Shown here one piece after another: positions 26,332 through 38,700 of a DNA stretch of 64,000 nt. A program made the translations under genes and the position numbers. This DNA is from Silurus meridionalis (Eukaryota > Chordata > Actinopteri > Siluriformes > Siluridae): NCBI RefSeq assembly GCF_014805685.1, contig NC_060902.1:5691286-5755285 (forward strand), written 5' to 3'. Under the pieces are notes generated by a model. The model did not search any database and was not told the origin of the DNA. It saw only the letters and a list, made by a program, of their open reading frames with translations. How positions within the stretch are numbered: position 1 is the first letter of the stretch; the number at the start of each line of letters is the position of its first letter.

Positions 26332-29300
26332 GTGTATATACTAAGTATATTTTTTTATAAGGTGTCCAAATCACATCACAGATTCAAACTGCGATCTATA
26401 ACATGTATAAACACCAAGACACCAGACACTGGGTAACGATAAAAAATGTCAAGAAATATTCTAAGTTAAAGCCTAGTGCTTACTAGCTGGAATCGGTTCA
26501 TAACCGAACACAACACATTGTGTTCTATTCCTTGCTTTGTTTTTAACAAGTTATTAATAATAGAGAAGGACCAAAGTTTCTGGAGGTGTCTTCTCTTTCG
26601 ATAATAACTATATGGCTCATTTTGGCAGCCGTATATATTAATTGTATAAATATACTATATGGCCATTAGCATGTTATTTTTATTTTCATACCAGTTAGGC
26701 TTTTCACTAAATTTTGGTGTGTGGCTATGAGGATTTGTGCTCACTCAGACACAAGAGCATTATTGAGGTGCACAGCAAGCTAGTTCTTCAATGTTCTGTG
26801 GGGTTGAGGACAGTGCACAAGGATATTATCATGCAGGTTTGGGCCTCTTAGTATCAGTAAAGGGAAAGTGTAACGCTGCAGCATACAAATACATTAATGG
26901 CAATAATTTGGGGGGAAGCTGAAATTTGGCTGTAATGGTCAAATGCTCACAAAACTTTGGTCATTTAATGTGTATGTATTCAGGTAATGTTTCTTGCTAA
27001 TATTCTCCAGATTTATTACAGAAATGCAGAAAATAAACAGAAGCATGGCTAAAGAGGTGCCACTGACATGTTGACCTAAATATTTAAAATTTATCTATTA
27101 TGGATTCTTTAGAAAGTCAAATGATCCGATAATTCAGTGCAATATTACACTGTGTGTTCATTAAACTCATTCTACTTTTGTTTATCGGTGCAGCCTGCAG
27201 GGAAATTTATTTCAAAGCTCAGACATACACACTCAGTAAAGGCTGTGTGTCAATTAGTGTATGTTAGCCATGCTGCTTTAATGGATTTAATGAATTACTG
27301 ACACTCACTGGGCAACAGGCTTTTCATTTTGACTCCCAGATTTTAGGACACAGTATTACGACACACTTTTATGACTTTCGGAGGTTTAAAGGGGTGGAAC
27401 TTCTCTAACTAGCTGCCAATCAGTACATCATAAACAGGATTGACACATATCCATGCACACCTTTAAATGGATACATTTGATGATCAGCAGAAATCATTTG
27501 TAAATGCTACTATAAATATTAATTTGCAAATACATTTCTAACTATAATAGTTTAATTCAGTTAATTGCATATACAGAATTTCTGATCAGATGTTGTTTAT
27601 AATGCTGTATATCTAGCTGTAATGTTCTTCCTCTGCTTTTTGGGACAAAAAGGCACTTTGATGCTCAAACTTATGAACAGGGGGCCAAATATTTAACAAG
27701 ATAAAAGATCAACAGCCAATTTTTTTTAATTTAGAAGTCAGGGAGCAAAATAGGTCTTTATAGCTGTTTTGGTAGTGTTTGATATATTAACTGTGTTTAT
27801 TATTAGCCTTAGATTCCATTTTCTATTGAATAAGTGATATGATGATATGGAATGAAAGCATTGACATAAACCTAGCATACATGCTATATATGTAACATGC
27901 ACACACAACCACACTTACAAGATAGAGCTCTTTAACACACCCTTTTGATGAATCCCTACCTGTTTTAGGAGAAGAGAAACGCAGGATGTAAGGTTCTCGG
28001 TCGAAGGCGTCCACATCTCCAAGTTGATTATCCTCATACTGATACGTGTCAATCACCTTCACCACAGCATCTCTGTTAGCAAAAACAGAACTTGAATTTA
28101 CAGAGTTTGGCAATTGCTAAGAGGTTTTAGTCACCACAAAGGTAATATCATTACAAGGTTATGTGCAGTACTGATTAGCATTTACAACTTAGCACTTTAA
28201 CACTGAGCTGCAGAACAAACATTCTTTAGGCACCCACAGATTTGAACATGTATAATATTTTGGTCTTCCATTTGTTTTGGGTTCTTTGTCTACTTTTAAA
28301 ATACTTCTTGTGATATTGTGTCTTTAGGTTTTGCCAAATTATTATAAAAATATGTATTATGTATATCTATGTTCCACTTAAATCACATGTTTACCTGTAA
28401 ACAAACAGAAACTGCTCTTTGTATGAGGTCCTCCCCAAACGTACACTGAGCTTAATGCTGTAATGGTGCTGTGGGTTTTCCCTGGAAAAAGAAGATTCTT
28501 TAAAATCGAATTCTTAATTAAAACACAACGTTAGCTATTAAAATAAAAATATTAACATGAAAATAGTCCTAGCTTACTTATTCAGTTCTTTCAGGAAGCT
28601 GTCAACTGCTTTTCACTGGCATCCACCACCTCGAGGATCACAACTATGTCATAGCGTGACACTATCTAAAACACAAAAGCTCATGCTTAGAGAGTATCTT
28701 ACAAACGTGAGTACACCCCTCACATTTCAGCAACCATTTTAGTAGATCTTCTCAAGGGACGATACTATAGAAATGAAACTTGGATATATTTAGAGTCGTC
28801 AGTGTGCAGCTTGTATAGCAGTATAATTTGCTGTCCTGAAAACAACAACATACAGCCATTATTGTGTGAATAACTAACAACAAAAGCACCTGTGGGGCAT
28901 CTTTAAGTTAAAAGAGGAGAAATGGCACGTGTCTAAAATCCAGCAGCTTTGTGATGTTAATATGGAGGAGTAGAAGAGGTTCCCAGCAACAACCTGTGCA
29001 GTTCTGGTAACTTCAGGCCCAAGTGGATTAAGGCAGTGCTCGATAACAGTGGTGCTGGCACATAATTTTTAGGGTGTACTCACATGTGTTGCCAGTTATT
29101 TAGACAATAATGGCTGTATGTTGTTATTTTCAGAGGACCGTAAATCTGTACTGCTGTACAAGCTGCACACTGACTACTTTAAAATATATCCAAGTTTAAT
29201 TTCTATAGTATTGTTTCTTTAGAAGATCTACTAAAATGGTTGCTGAAATGTGAGGGGTGTACTCACTTTTGTGAGATACTGTATAGGCTGTGTGATGCTG

Positions 29301-29467
29301 ATGTTATCTTCTCAGATGTTCTTTTTAATATAGAAATTGGCAACATATAATACTTATAAGATAAAACCAGATGGACCTTTCTTTACCTTAGTAAGTGTTT
29401 TCAAGACAACAGGATCTGATAATTTTTTCTTTCCAAATTTCTGAATGTTGAAGGAGGCAATCTTCAT
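23641..29467 (-). CDS. dnase1l4: DNase I-like endonuclease, dnase1l4/DNase-gamma type, copy A (frameshifted)
   Basis: Mg2+/Ca2+-dependent DNase I fold endonuclease. Exons: 29387-29467, 28578-28665, 28395-28481, 27960-28072, 26162-26274, 25795-25952, 24564-24660, 23794-23860, 23641-23678. It begins MKIASFNIQKFG without a signal peptide. Catalytic positions visible: ILEVVD Glu (exon 2), VPVHTKP His (exon 5), GDFNADGSY Asp/Asn (exon 6), SDHYPVE Asp/His (exon 8). The tail KKKMTAG in the last exon is basic. Exon 2 is 88 nt and lacks one base after ...VVDAS, so as written it stops after about 51 residues; all later exons keep the original frame and would give about 280 residues. Exon sizes match the plus-strand copy (87, 113, 113, 158, 97). 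The last small exon is inferred from splice signals. Could equally be named gamma-like. Confidence 0.88.
23772..23777 (+). terminator. tma7 polyadenylation signal AATAAA
   Basis: First AATAAA on the plus strand after the tma7 stop region, 436 bases downstream. The implied 3' UTR runs antisense across the last exon of DNase copy A. Confidence 0.5.
25060..25285. repeat. Dispersed repeat, diverged copy of the 3855-4110 family
   Basis: Ordered blocks TTTTATTTGTATAACACTTT, GAGCTTTACAGAGATAA, GAGAAACCAGACTGAAATGA match the order in the 3855-4110 copy. It lies in an intron of DNase copy A. Confidence 0.65.
25436..25501. repeat. (TA)n microsatellite
   Basis: About 32 TA units in an intron of DNase copy A. 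Confidence 0.97.
26279..26330 (-). promoter_or_regulatory. (TG)n tract at the 3' splice site of DNase copy A exon 5
   Basis: On the gene strand about 20 TG units end five bases before the acceptor TTTAAG|TGG of the exon carrying the catalytic His. There is almost no pyrimidine tract other than this repeat. UG-rich tracts beside acceptors are known to bind TDP-43 and favour exon skipping (CFTR exon 9 is the classic case), so reduced inclusion here is a reasonable inference. Confidence 0.6.
26331..27959. other. Large intron of DNase copy A
   Basis: AT-rich DNA with no clear coding signal or identifiable repeat boundary. A short CTATATGGC motif near 26610 recalls Tc1-type ends but no element could be delimited. 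Confidence 0.4.
28693..29283 (+). mobile_element. Family A Tc1-derived element with long, nearly perfect TIRs
   Basis: Left end AGTATCTTACAAACGTGAGT and right end ACTCACTTTTGTGAGATACT head inverted repeats of at least 60 bases that differ at only a few positions. The interior (about 590 bp total) keeps only the C-terminal transposase region (IQQLCDVNMEE, FPATTCAVLV at 28940-29010). An internally deleted derivative of the element at 8196. It is in intron 1 of DNase copy A. Confidence 0.9.
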
Positions 29468-29629
29468 GGTTCCTGCTTGACAAATGTAAGTGTATTAATT
29501 TATTTTGTTTGTGCAATGTTAGCATGATTTCAGATGATGTCCTGAAGTCACTTAATTGTTTGTACATTTATACATCAGTATCATTTTACTGCATGATATG
29601 GAAACATTATAACAGTATTTTCTTCTGAC

Positions 29630-30198
29630 AATAAACTGAATATTCACTGACACCAAACCAAACATAATTATTATTCTAAACATAAATTTAATATAAATTT
29701 AATTACCTGATTTTTCTGTAGAATGTTTAGAAACCCATAATGAAGGACAGCATCTCTTAAGTTCAATGTATATAATGTTTAGCTTTTATCTTTTGATAAA
29801 TTATATTTATTATTAGAATACAGAAATAAAGCTTTAAACATGTTAGGGACATGCATATATAATCAATTATTAGCATTAGAACAATAAAGAAATACAGAAA
29901 TAAATTGATACAAGAATAATAATAAAAAAGGAATAAAATATAAAAAAAATAATGCAAATACAATTTAGAAATGAGTAAAACATATATTATATATGATGAC
30001 ATGATATATATATATATAAAATGTAGCAATTTATTTTTGTATATTTCTTCTAATGCTAATTATTGATTCTACATGCAATATTATATTATATATTACATGG
30101 GTTTCTAAACATTCTACAGAAAAATCAAGTAATTAAATGTATATTGAATTTATGTTTAGAATAATAATTATGTTTGGTAGAGAATATTCAGTTTATTT
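29630..30198. repeat. Foldback structure: about 110-bp inverted arms around a 340-bp AT-rich core
   Basis: Left arm 29630-29747 and right arm 30090-30198 are reverse complements with roughly 90% identity; shared blocks include GGGTTTCTAAACATTCTACA and TTTATGTTTAGAATAATAAT. The core has no coding potential. This is the form of a foldback or MITE-type DNA transposon, just upstream of DNase copy A. Confidence 0.85.
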
Positions 30199-32672
30199 TC
30201 CTGTGTCAGCAAACAGAAAAACAGGCTGTGAGTCCTGCTGCTTGTGGTTTTAGGGAACACAGTGGAGAGGGTGGGGGGGGTCATATCTTTCTTATCTTTT
30301 TTAGTGGAACATTAGCGGCTGTACACAAGCGATGCCATTATAATCTAAGGGATCTAGAAAGTTTGTTTAAGAAAGCGTGAAAATATTGTCACATCAAGCT
30401 GTGTCACACTGATAGACCCTTACCCATACCTGAGTGGTGCAATTAAACCAAAATGCGTTTTAAACAAAGTATTTCTTTAGGGGATTGCATACTTATGAAT
30501 CTAATTATATATTTAATTAAATCAAATTAATTATATTTGTACCTAATCTTTTTCCTGAAAAGTTATTTTTTTAACCGAATCTTTAAACATTGTCATTTTA
30601 CATTAACGGTGGAAAATATACTTTTTTTATATAAAGAACATTGTACTTTACATCATCATGTGTTTTTTTTTTTTTTTTACATTGGGAGTAATATTTAATA
30701 CATGTTAAAATGTATCATGTAAAAAAAAAATCTAATAAATGAATTAATTAAAATTTTAATTTAAATAGAAAATATATTTAAATTTAAAAAATACACAAAT
30801 CATTAATTATTTGTACATTAATATTAAGGTTAGGGGTTTGGGTTAAACAGTGAAATAAACATTTTAAGCCAATGTATAAACAATGTCATATATAGTCAAA
30901 ATGAAAATGAAATTTTGTTATTAGAATTTTTTTAATATTATGAGGGAGAAATGAATGAATCATATGTAAATAAACAAATTATGTGGAAAAATCTAAAGTA
31001 AAAAAAATATATTGTGTACAAAATCATGAAAATGAATGAATTAATAAATACTGTAAATAAATTTTCAATCAAAATATAAATTTCTACATAGTTTGTATTT
31101 TCCATTTAAAATGTATTTAACAATTAAAAAAACTATTAAAAAGTAATTCACATGAGAAATACAAATCATGTGTAAATACAAAATGTGAAAATAAAGAAAT
31201 CCAGGGTAAATAAATTATATGGAAATTGTTGATACAAAATCAGAAGAAAAAAAGGAATGAAGTGTCAATCAATGATGAAAATAAACAAATTATGTCTAAA
31301 CATTGTGTAAATAAATGAAACACCAAAGAATCATGTGTAATCAAATAAATCCTGTGTAAATCATACTACATGTGAAAAAGTGTCATTTAGTAGCAATTAT
31401 TTCCAGACTAATTTTGGTACAACTTTTATAAGTTGAAATTTCGTGACTCATGCTGTTAGGGTGCTTTCAGCTCACTGCAAAAAAATTTACTGGAATCTTT
31501 TGACTAAATAAACAGAGACAAAAGAAAAGAGAGCAGGAGCCAAAAAGAATGCAATCAGTGTGTATCAGGTTGATGCTGTGGCAAGCTAATACACGTATCT
31601 GCTTTTCTGAATGGCTCTGTGGTCTTAGGGGGTTTGAGGGAAAAAAAAATACACACCTGGCTGTGGGTGGAAAAAACAGGTTCAGTGAATAATCCTCACT
31701 ACCACTATATATATAAAATTTTAAACAAGAATGCAGCATCATACAAATTCCAGGTAAAACAATAAAGTGTAGCATAGAGACTAATTTATTGTTAAAATGA
31801 CTTCTCTTTCACACTCAGGCTTCAGTACATCAGAAATAACTGTTAAGCATTGATTAATGGCCCATAATAAATATGGTCATGATTACAATAGTTACACACC
31901 ATACTGTTATATATTTAAAAACAAGATATGAATATATGTTCACCTATTTATCTATTCAGTGCTTTGCATAGGTTTTCACCCCAAATGTGATTTCTGATGG
32001 CAACCGATTTTTACATCCACATTAAACTTGCACAACTACATTCGTTTTTGAAAATTGTTATTTTTCCTTTTCCTTTTATATTCTTTTCTAAGCAAGTTTA
32101 CATTCCATGTACATTTTAAGCTACACTATTAAACTGCTTTGTATGAAGGACAAAATATAAATAAATGATAAAAGTATAAATAAATAAAAAGGTATGCAAG
32201 CAAAGCAAGAGAACAAACAAAAACAAATAAATAAACAAATACAAAATAAATGTAGAAATATAGAAATCAGTGGAGAGATAAGCAAACAAATAAATACATA
32301 CCGTATATTAAAAATAAAGCCTTGGTAAAGGTAATGGCCCACAATAAATAATTGATTACTCACAATAGTAACACACAATATGTTATGTATTTTTTTTTTA
32401 AATCAAAGGATTTGCATACATCCACATTATACTCGTGTTCACGTGTAAGCTGTAACGAGCATGAAACAACTTAAGAGTCTTAAATATGCCAGATGTTTGT
32501 CATTAAAGCCTCACAAAAATGCTTTGTGCTTCAGCACAAAATGGTGGACAGGCCCAAAACCTGTTTAATGAATTCAACCTATTTAACATCTGAGCTCGCT
32601 TTGGAAGTTAGAAACCTAACAGCAGAAACAATACACAGAAAAGTACATGATTGCGGCCACCAGTAAACTGAA
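30199..32672. repeat. AT-rich intergenic tract with degenerate TGTAAATAAA-type repeats
   Basis: 30900-31380 repeats variants of ATCATGTGTAAATAAACAAA in irregular spacing, as in an eroded minisatellite. A separate roughly 60-bp block starting ATGGCCCAtAATAAAT occurs at 31858 and again at 32332. 32150-32330 is rich in AAATAAATAAAC. No gene is supported. Confidence 0.55.
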
Positions 32673-32679
32673 AACTTAC

Positions 32680-32785
32680 TTCTTATGATCAAAGGCAAAA
32701 TCCACAGGAAACCGTCTGACCTCAAAGGCACAACTGAGACACAACTTATAGCAGTATCCTGACATCTGATTGGCCAATAGTGTGT
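32680..32785 (-). promoter_or_regulatory. Candidate promoter and 5' UTR exon of DNase copy A
   Basis: On the minus strand a palindromic CCAAT element ATTGGCCAAT (32769-32778) is followed about 20 bases downstream by TATAAG (32745-32750), and then by a consensus donor AGAA|GTAAGT with exon end at 32680. The DNase copy A start codon lies five bases inside an exon whose acceptor CAAGCAG|GAACC is at 29472, so a separate 5' UTR exon is needed. The link is inferred. Confidence 0.4.
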
Positions 32786-33217
32786 TGTTTAACATGTGCT
32801 TGGCCCAGCCCCAAACATCAGTCTGGGCACCCAATAAACATTGCTTTTCCCTCCCACACATCCTTTATAGCAGGCAAGAGGAAACAGCCACACTGAGATA
32901 CCAAAAAAGCATGGGAATCAAGTGGCAAGAGGCATCAGGTGGCACAGTCCAAATCCAGATGAAAGGTTTCAGGTTTCACCACGTCTGGCTTTGGGGAATT
33001 AACAGACACTCAGCAAACAAATAAAATCTAACAAACAGACAATTTCCTTTTCTATATAAATTAAATCAACACGTGATTTTGTGTACATGAACAACACTAC
33101 AGCTACAAAAGTAAAAAAAAAAAGTCTAAATCTGCTTATACCTGCTTATAACCTTTAGTTAACCGTGTCACAATTTACACACAAGGTTCGCATTAGTATT
33201 TATAATATATTGTTTAA

Positions 33218-33475
33218 ATAGAATTTGAGATGGTTTGGACATGTGCAGAGGAGGGACACGGGGTATATCAGTAGGAGAATGCTGAGGATGGAGCCACCAG
33301 GTAGGAGGAAAAGAGGAAGACCAAGGAGGAGGTTTATGGATGTGGTGAGGGAAGACATGCAGGTAGTTGCTTTGAAAGAGGCAGATGTAGAGGACAGGGG
33401 GTATGGGGACAGATGATCCGCTGTGGCGCCCCCTAATGGGAGAAGCAGAAAGAAGAAATAGAAGAAGTTTCAATA
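33218..33475 (+). mobile_element. RTE-like LINE 3' end, 5'-truncated
   Basis: Plus-strand frame encodes RWFGHVQRRDTGYISRRM and GRRKRGRPRRRFMDV, the C-terminal signature of RTE-type reverse transcriptases, followed by CCGCTGTGGCGCCCCCTAA and an AGAAGAAA-type tail. Only the last 250 bp is present, as expected of incomplete reverse transcription. A near-identical piece is at 53600. Confidence 0.85.
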
Positions 33476-33709
33476 GAATTTAACATATTATACAGTACTG
33501 TATGTCTTTATTGTCTGCAACAAATCCAAACAATGTAAAAGAAAAAACTGTTTCCATTCCAACTAAATTTTATGTAAATTAAATACAATTGAAATAAATA
33601 AACAAATTTAGCTTTGTACCATTTTTCCCTTGAAGAATTCACTCATTTTGTAAACTGTAAAGCAGTTAATTCTACAAACATCTATACATATTTACCTTGC
33701 CTAAGTTTT

Positions 33710-33751
<42 letters not shown>

Positions 33752-34374
33752 TGTTGTTGTATATGTGTATGTATGTATGTATGTATATGAGTAAATTATT
33801 TCAGGAAAAATGGTAAATTATAAATATGAGAGGAAAAGATAGAACATATGTAGTTTAATTAACATTTCTTTCTTAATTTACATAAGTTTTTGGTAGATGC
33901 TTTTATTTGAAGTTAATAAGTGAGATAATCCACCTGATGCAACAACATGATCATTCAAGTGCATTCCTTGCAAACAAAATTTCACTACAATAACTCCTGT
34001 TCCATGAATGACAATAAACACTGCCATTTTTTTCTGCAAAAATCATTTAATTAAGCTAATCATCAACAGTATAAAGATGCATACTTATCATGTAAAGCTC
34101 CAGGCTAATCTTTTTTCACAAACCTGAACACAAAGACGTGTGTAAATTTGCCTTTTGTCTATAACGTCGTATCTGTGATGTAATGCTGCTTCTACTAAAT
34201 TAATAGAAATAATAACAAATTGAATTACATCACAAAGATTTTACTACATTTGGCTTTGTAATAATTACACATGTATACACCGAATTGAGGCTTGCCAAAA
34301 AATCTGGGCAAGAGAGGACATGTGGAACACAGAGGGGAAAAATGTCATTGTTTCTGAGTGTCTGAGGTAAAAAC

Positions 34375-34453
<79 letters not shown>

Positions 34454-35340
34454 GTTATTTGTAACAGACACAAAGTGATTTAACAAATAATAGGCTATTG
34501 TCTAGTTAAAAAATATAATAAATAAGTAAATAAAAAAACAATTAAACAACACAAAATTGGTATAGTTCACAATCAATGTTAAAAAACAGGCAGGAGCTGA
34601 AAAACAAGACTCACAGAAACAGAAAAACAGGTCTTCAAGCTTCACAACCGAATAGAAAAAAAGGTTTCACATTGCGACAAAGAAACACCAAAGTGTGAAA
34701 AAAAAACAAATTAGTAACTAAACATGGAACAGGTCCATAGCAAAGAAATTATAGTTACTTGGAAAACAAACAAAAGCACAAGGATGACAAAGAACATGTA
34801 CAAACAACACGTGCAGAGCGTGAATCTGTATGAAATAAGTAAACCAAATGACAAAAATCATCCCAATAAGATAAAGGCAATATGAATTGTTCATATCTAT
34901 TACTGTCTTTTTAATTTGTAATGTGTTTAAATAGTTTATTGACTTTTGTCGGTTCATGTCTCATAATTTCACATACGATCTATAACCATGAAACTGCAAT
35001 CATATTAATACAGTCTGCAAGGATCTGAAGAAAAATTCTCTCAGTTATACCATAACATGATTCATCATTACTACAGTACCAGCATTTTTACTCAAATCTA
35101 TGTAAATCACTTAATAGTAGTATAATTCATTGCAGTAAGATATTTAACTTGTGGATTTGATTGTTGTTCTGTACATTAAATTATTTTCATTTAATGTAAT
35201 GTTTTGTATTTTAATAGTTCATCATAATAATGCTGTAGGCTTTAATTGTTAAGAGAATGCACTAATGACCCTAAATGGCTTCTTTGAAGTGTTAAACACG
35301 AGACATACATTAGTTCCCTCAACAGTCCACACCCACTGAG
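33476..35340. other. Intergenic DNA with microsatellites
   Basis: Contains (TA)n at 33713-33749, (GTAT)n near 33765-33787, and a (CA)n-(TA)n tract at 34374-34453. No gene is supported. Confidence 0.55.
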
Positions 35341-35496
35341 ATCTTCTGTAAGCAACAGTATGCAAAGTACAGCAAAAGCATACTGGCTGTGGTTCAAATT
35401 CAGGAAGTAAACATTCTGCTCTGCTCTACTACGTCTGTTTCACTACTCACAAAAGAGAGACCCGGCATACCGAGCGCACACAACACAGCAGTAATA

Positions 35497-35717
35497 ATGG
35501 TAAGTGAGATTTCAATGACACTGTAATGGATCATGTATTACAGCACCAGTTAACAGTTTAACCCTTTTTTTTTATCTTAAACCAGATCATTTACAGTAGG
35601 ACTTGTTCAGGAACTATAGTTAGCTTGAAGCTAGGAGAGATTAAGATTTTTTTTGAAAAGGGCTGTTTTGAAATGACTTTTCGAATGAATTGTTATTGAT
35701 CATTTACAACTTTGTAC

Positions 35718-35790
<73 letters not shown>

Positions 35791-38700
35791 TACTAGAATT
35801 TTTTTTTATTCTAGTAAATTTTACAAGATTTATTCTCTGGTTCTCTGGATTTGCTGGAGCTGACGACAGTCTGGTTAATAATTACACTATAAACCAGTGT
35901 AATTGAAGGAATGTCAGATGTTGCTCAGTTTAACTAAATTATTATGTATCACTGCTTTTAATTTGCTGAGATGTGAAACTCTTGGGTTTCCTCTTGGACT
36001 AAGATGCGACGCTGCGGTTACAATTGCTAAAGTCACTGGCACGAAAGGCTGTTTCCTCAGAACACGCTTTTGGTCTTGTAAAACAAATCTCTTAAAATTT
36101 GTGTTATGAAGGATAATACAATGGAAATGATGTCAGTGAGACTTTGCATGACAGTCATTGTATTCTACATTTATGTAACTCTGTGCAACTAATAAATTCC
36201 TATTATTAGTGTTACTTCAAATGACAGACTAGTAAATCTTTGATCTTTTTTATAGGCAAACCTGAAGATTGCATCCTTTAACATCAGGCGTCTTGGCCCA
36301 AGCAAGCTGTCAGATGAGAATGTTGTAAATTACCTTATAAAGGTAAATTACAGTCATTTCACTGCTATGAGGGTTGTGTTTCCCCTGATGGAGATGTAAT
36401 GATTTTCTTGACATTATTACTTGTTAACAATATAATAGCATATCTGGACAAAATTTGTTTTAAACTGTAAGACCATGAAATTCAATTTACAATTAAAATG
36501 CATTGTAAATTATATATCAAATATATAACTTTGTATACATTTGATGTGGCTTGGCTTTGATTTTTTACACTAACCATTTCCATTACAACTCTAACAATGA
36601 GTTTACTGCAAACATTATAGCATACAGTATCTCACAAAAGTGAGTACGCCCCTCAAGAAACCATTTTATTATATGTTCTCAAGGGAAAAACTCGGAAATA
36701 CTTTAGTCAATGTGCAGCTTGTATAGCGGTATAGATTTACTCTCCTTTACAGCCATTATTGTCTAAATAACTAACAAAAAATGTGAGAACATCCTAAGTG
36801 ACCATGAACTGTGTCCAAAGTACGAATATTTCGTGTGAGCACCATTGTTATGTAGCACTGGTTAATCCTCATGGGCATGGGATTCACCAGAGCTGCACAG
36901 GTTGTTGCTGGGATCCTCTTCCACTCCTCCATAATGACATCACAGAGCTGCTGGATATTAGACACATGACTGCTTGAGGATGCCTCACAGGTGCTCAATA
37001 GAGTTTAAGTCCGAATACATACTTGTCCACTATATCAGCTATTTTGACAATAATGGCTGTTTGTTGGGTTACTTTTAGAGGACAGTAAATCTATACTGCT
37101 ACATTGACTACTCTAAAACATATCCAAGTTTTATTTCTATATTACTGTCCTTTGAGAAGATGTACTAAAATGTTTGCTGAAATGTGAGGGGTGTACTCAC
37201 GTTTGTGAGATACTGTCTAACTGATGAAGTAGCATTGCTTTTTCCCTTATGGTCAGGTGTCCACATACTTTTGACTATATTATGTATGAGAAATTATTCC
37301 TGTCAACAAGGGTTCATGTATTTCGTTTACCTAATAAAACATACTGACTGTGAATGTAATTGGCTAATTGTAAATCGTCATTCCTAAATGTGAAGCTAAG
37401 ATGCTTTTTTGTATAATGTCCATGTAGATTGTGTCTCGCTATAGCATAATTGTGATCCTTGAAGTAGTGGACAAGACAGGAAAGGCCATGGCGAAATTCC
37501 TGAAAAAGCTGAACAGCACAGGGTGTGTAAAATTGATCAGCATGTCCATATAAACTTCATATACAATATCCTGCATTAAAGACTGTCTAACTTTTAATAC
37601 ACTGTGTTTTTTTGACAGTGCTAACAAGAGGCATCCTTATCGTATGGAAATGAGTTCCAGTCTGGGTCGTTCGCTTTACAAGGAGCAGTTTGCGTGCCTC
37701 TATAGGTGAATTTATAGAAGTAGAAAATAGGATTATCTGAAATAGTTGTTCAACCAAAAACCACGTTTACACAATCTTCCACCTCGCAATCAATAATGCC
37801 AGATATGTTTGCGACAATATCAGCATAATATCTGTAGATGATTGTTTAGTATAGCAAAAAGAATTGCAAAAGGATGGATTTAAAAAGCTAAACCATAGCA
37901 GACTTGAATACATCTTTAAGCTAGAACTTTTTTTCCTATAATGAACATTACGATCTGGATATGGAATTGAAAAAAAATGTCAAAACATGATATATTTCAG
38001 CTTCTGTAATAACAATTGACAGGAATTCATAGACCTGTATAGTTCTATGCCTATCATCATCATCATACCTGAAACTACAGATAAGATTTAAAGTACTTTC
38101 ACACAGTCATTAGAGAAGTCATTTCTTGAAAAGGGCCTTGTGTTTGTTCAGTAGTGAGTATTAGTGTGCTAACTGGATCTGCGCTGTGATTTTGCTGAAG
38201 AAACTAGCTCTGGCTTTGGCCATTAGGACAGTAATTAAAAAAATAAAATAAATAAAAAGCTGTAAAGTAAAAGTGCACTAAAACTTTTGTAATATTATAA
38301 CAATCTTGTAACACTGAGTAAACCAAAATAACAGCAATCAACATTGTCACAAAGCAGATTTACAGAAAATAATAGTCTAAATTTATCCCTAATGAGCAAG
38401 CCAGAGACAACAAATACAAAGTCAGATTAATTGAATGTAAATAGGACTCAACACAACACAACCCCAAATAAATAAAATTTTTTTTTTTATAAAATATAAT
38501 ACTACCAGTATGTTAACACTATGATAAAGATACCAGTTAGAATGTTAACACTTTGTTCTTGTAGGACTGTATATCTGTGTATATCTTTGTGAATATATAT
38601 GATGTATTGTAAATAAATATGATATACTGGGTTTCCTGTATTAGACCAGACAAAGTCAAGCTGACTGACACCTACCAGTATGAGGACAACCAGGAAGGAG

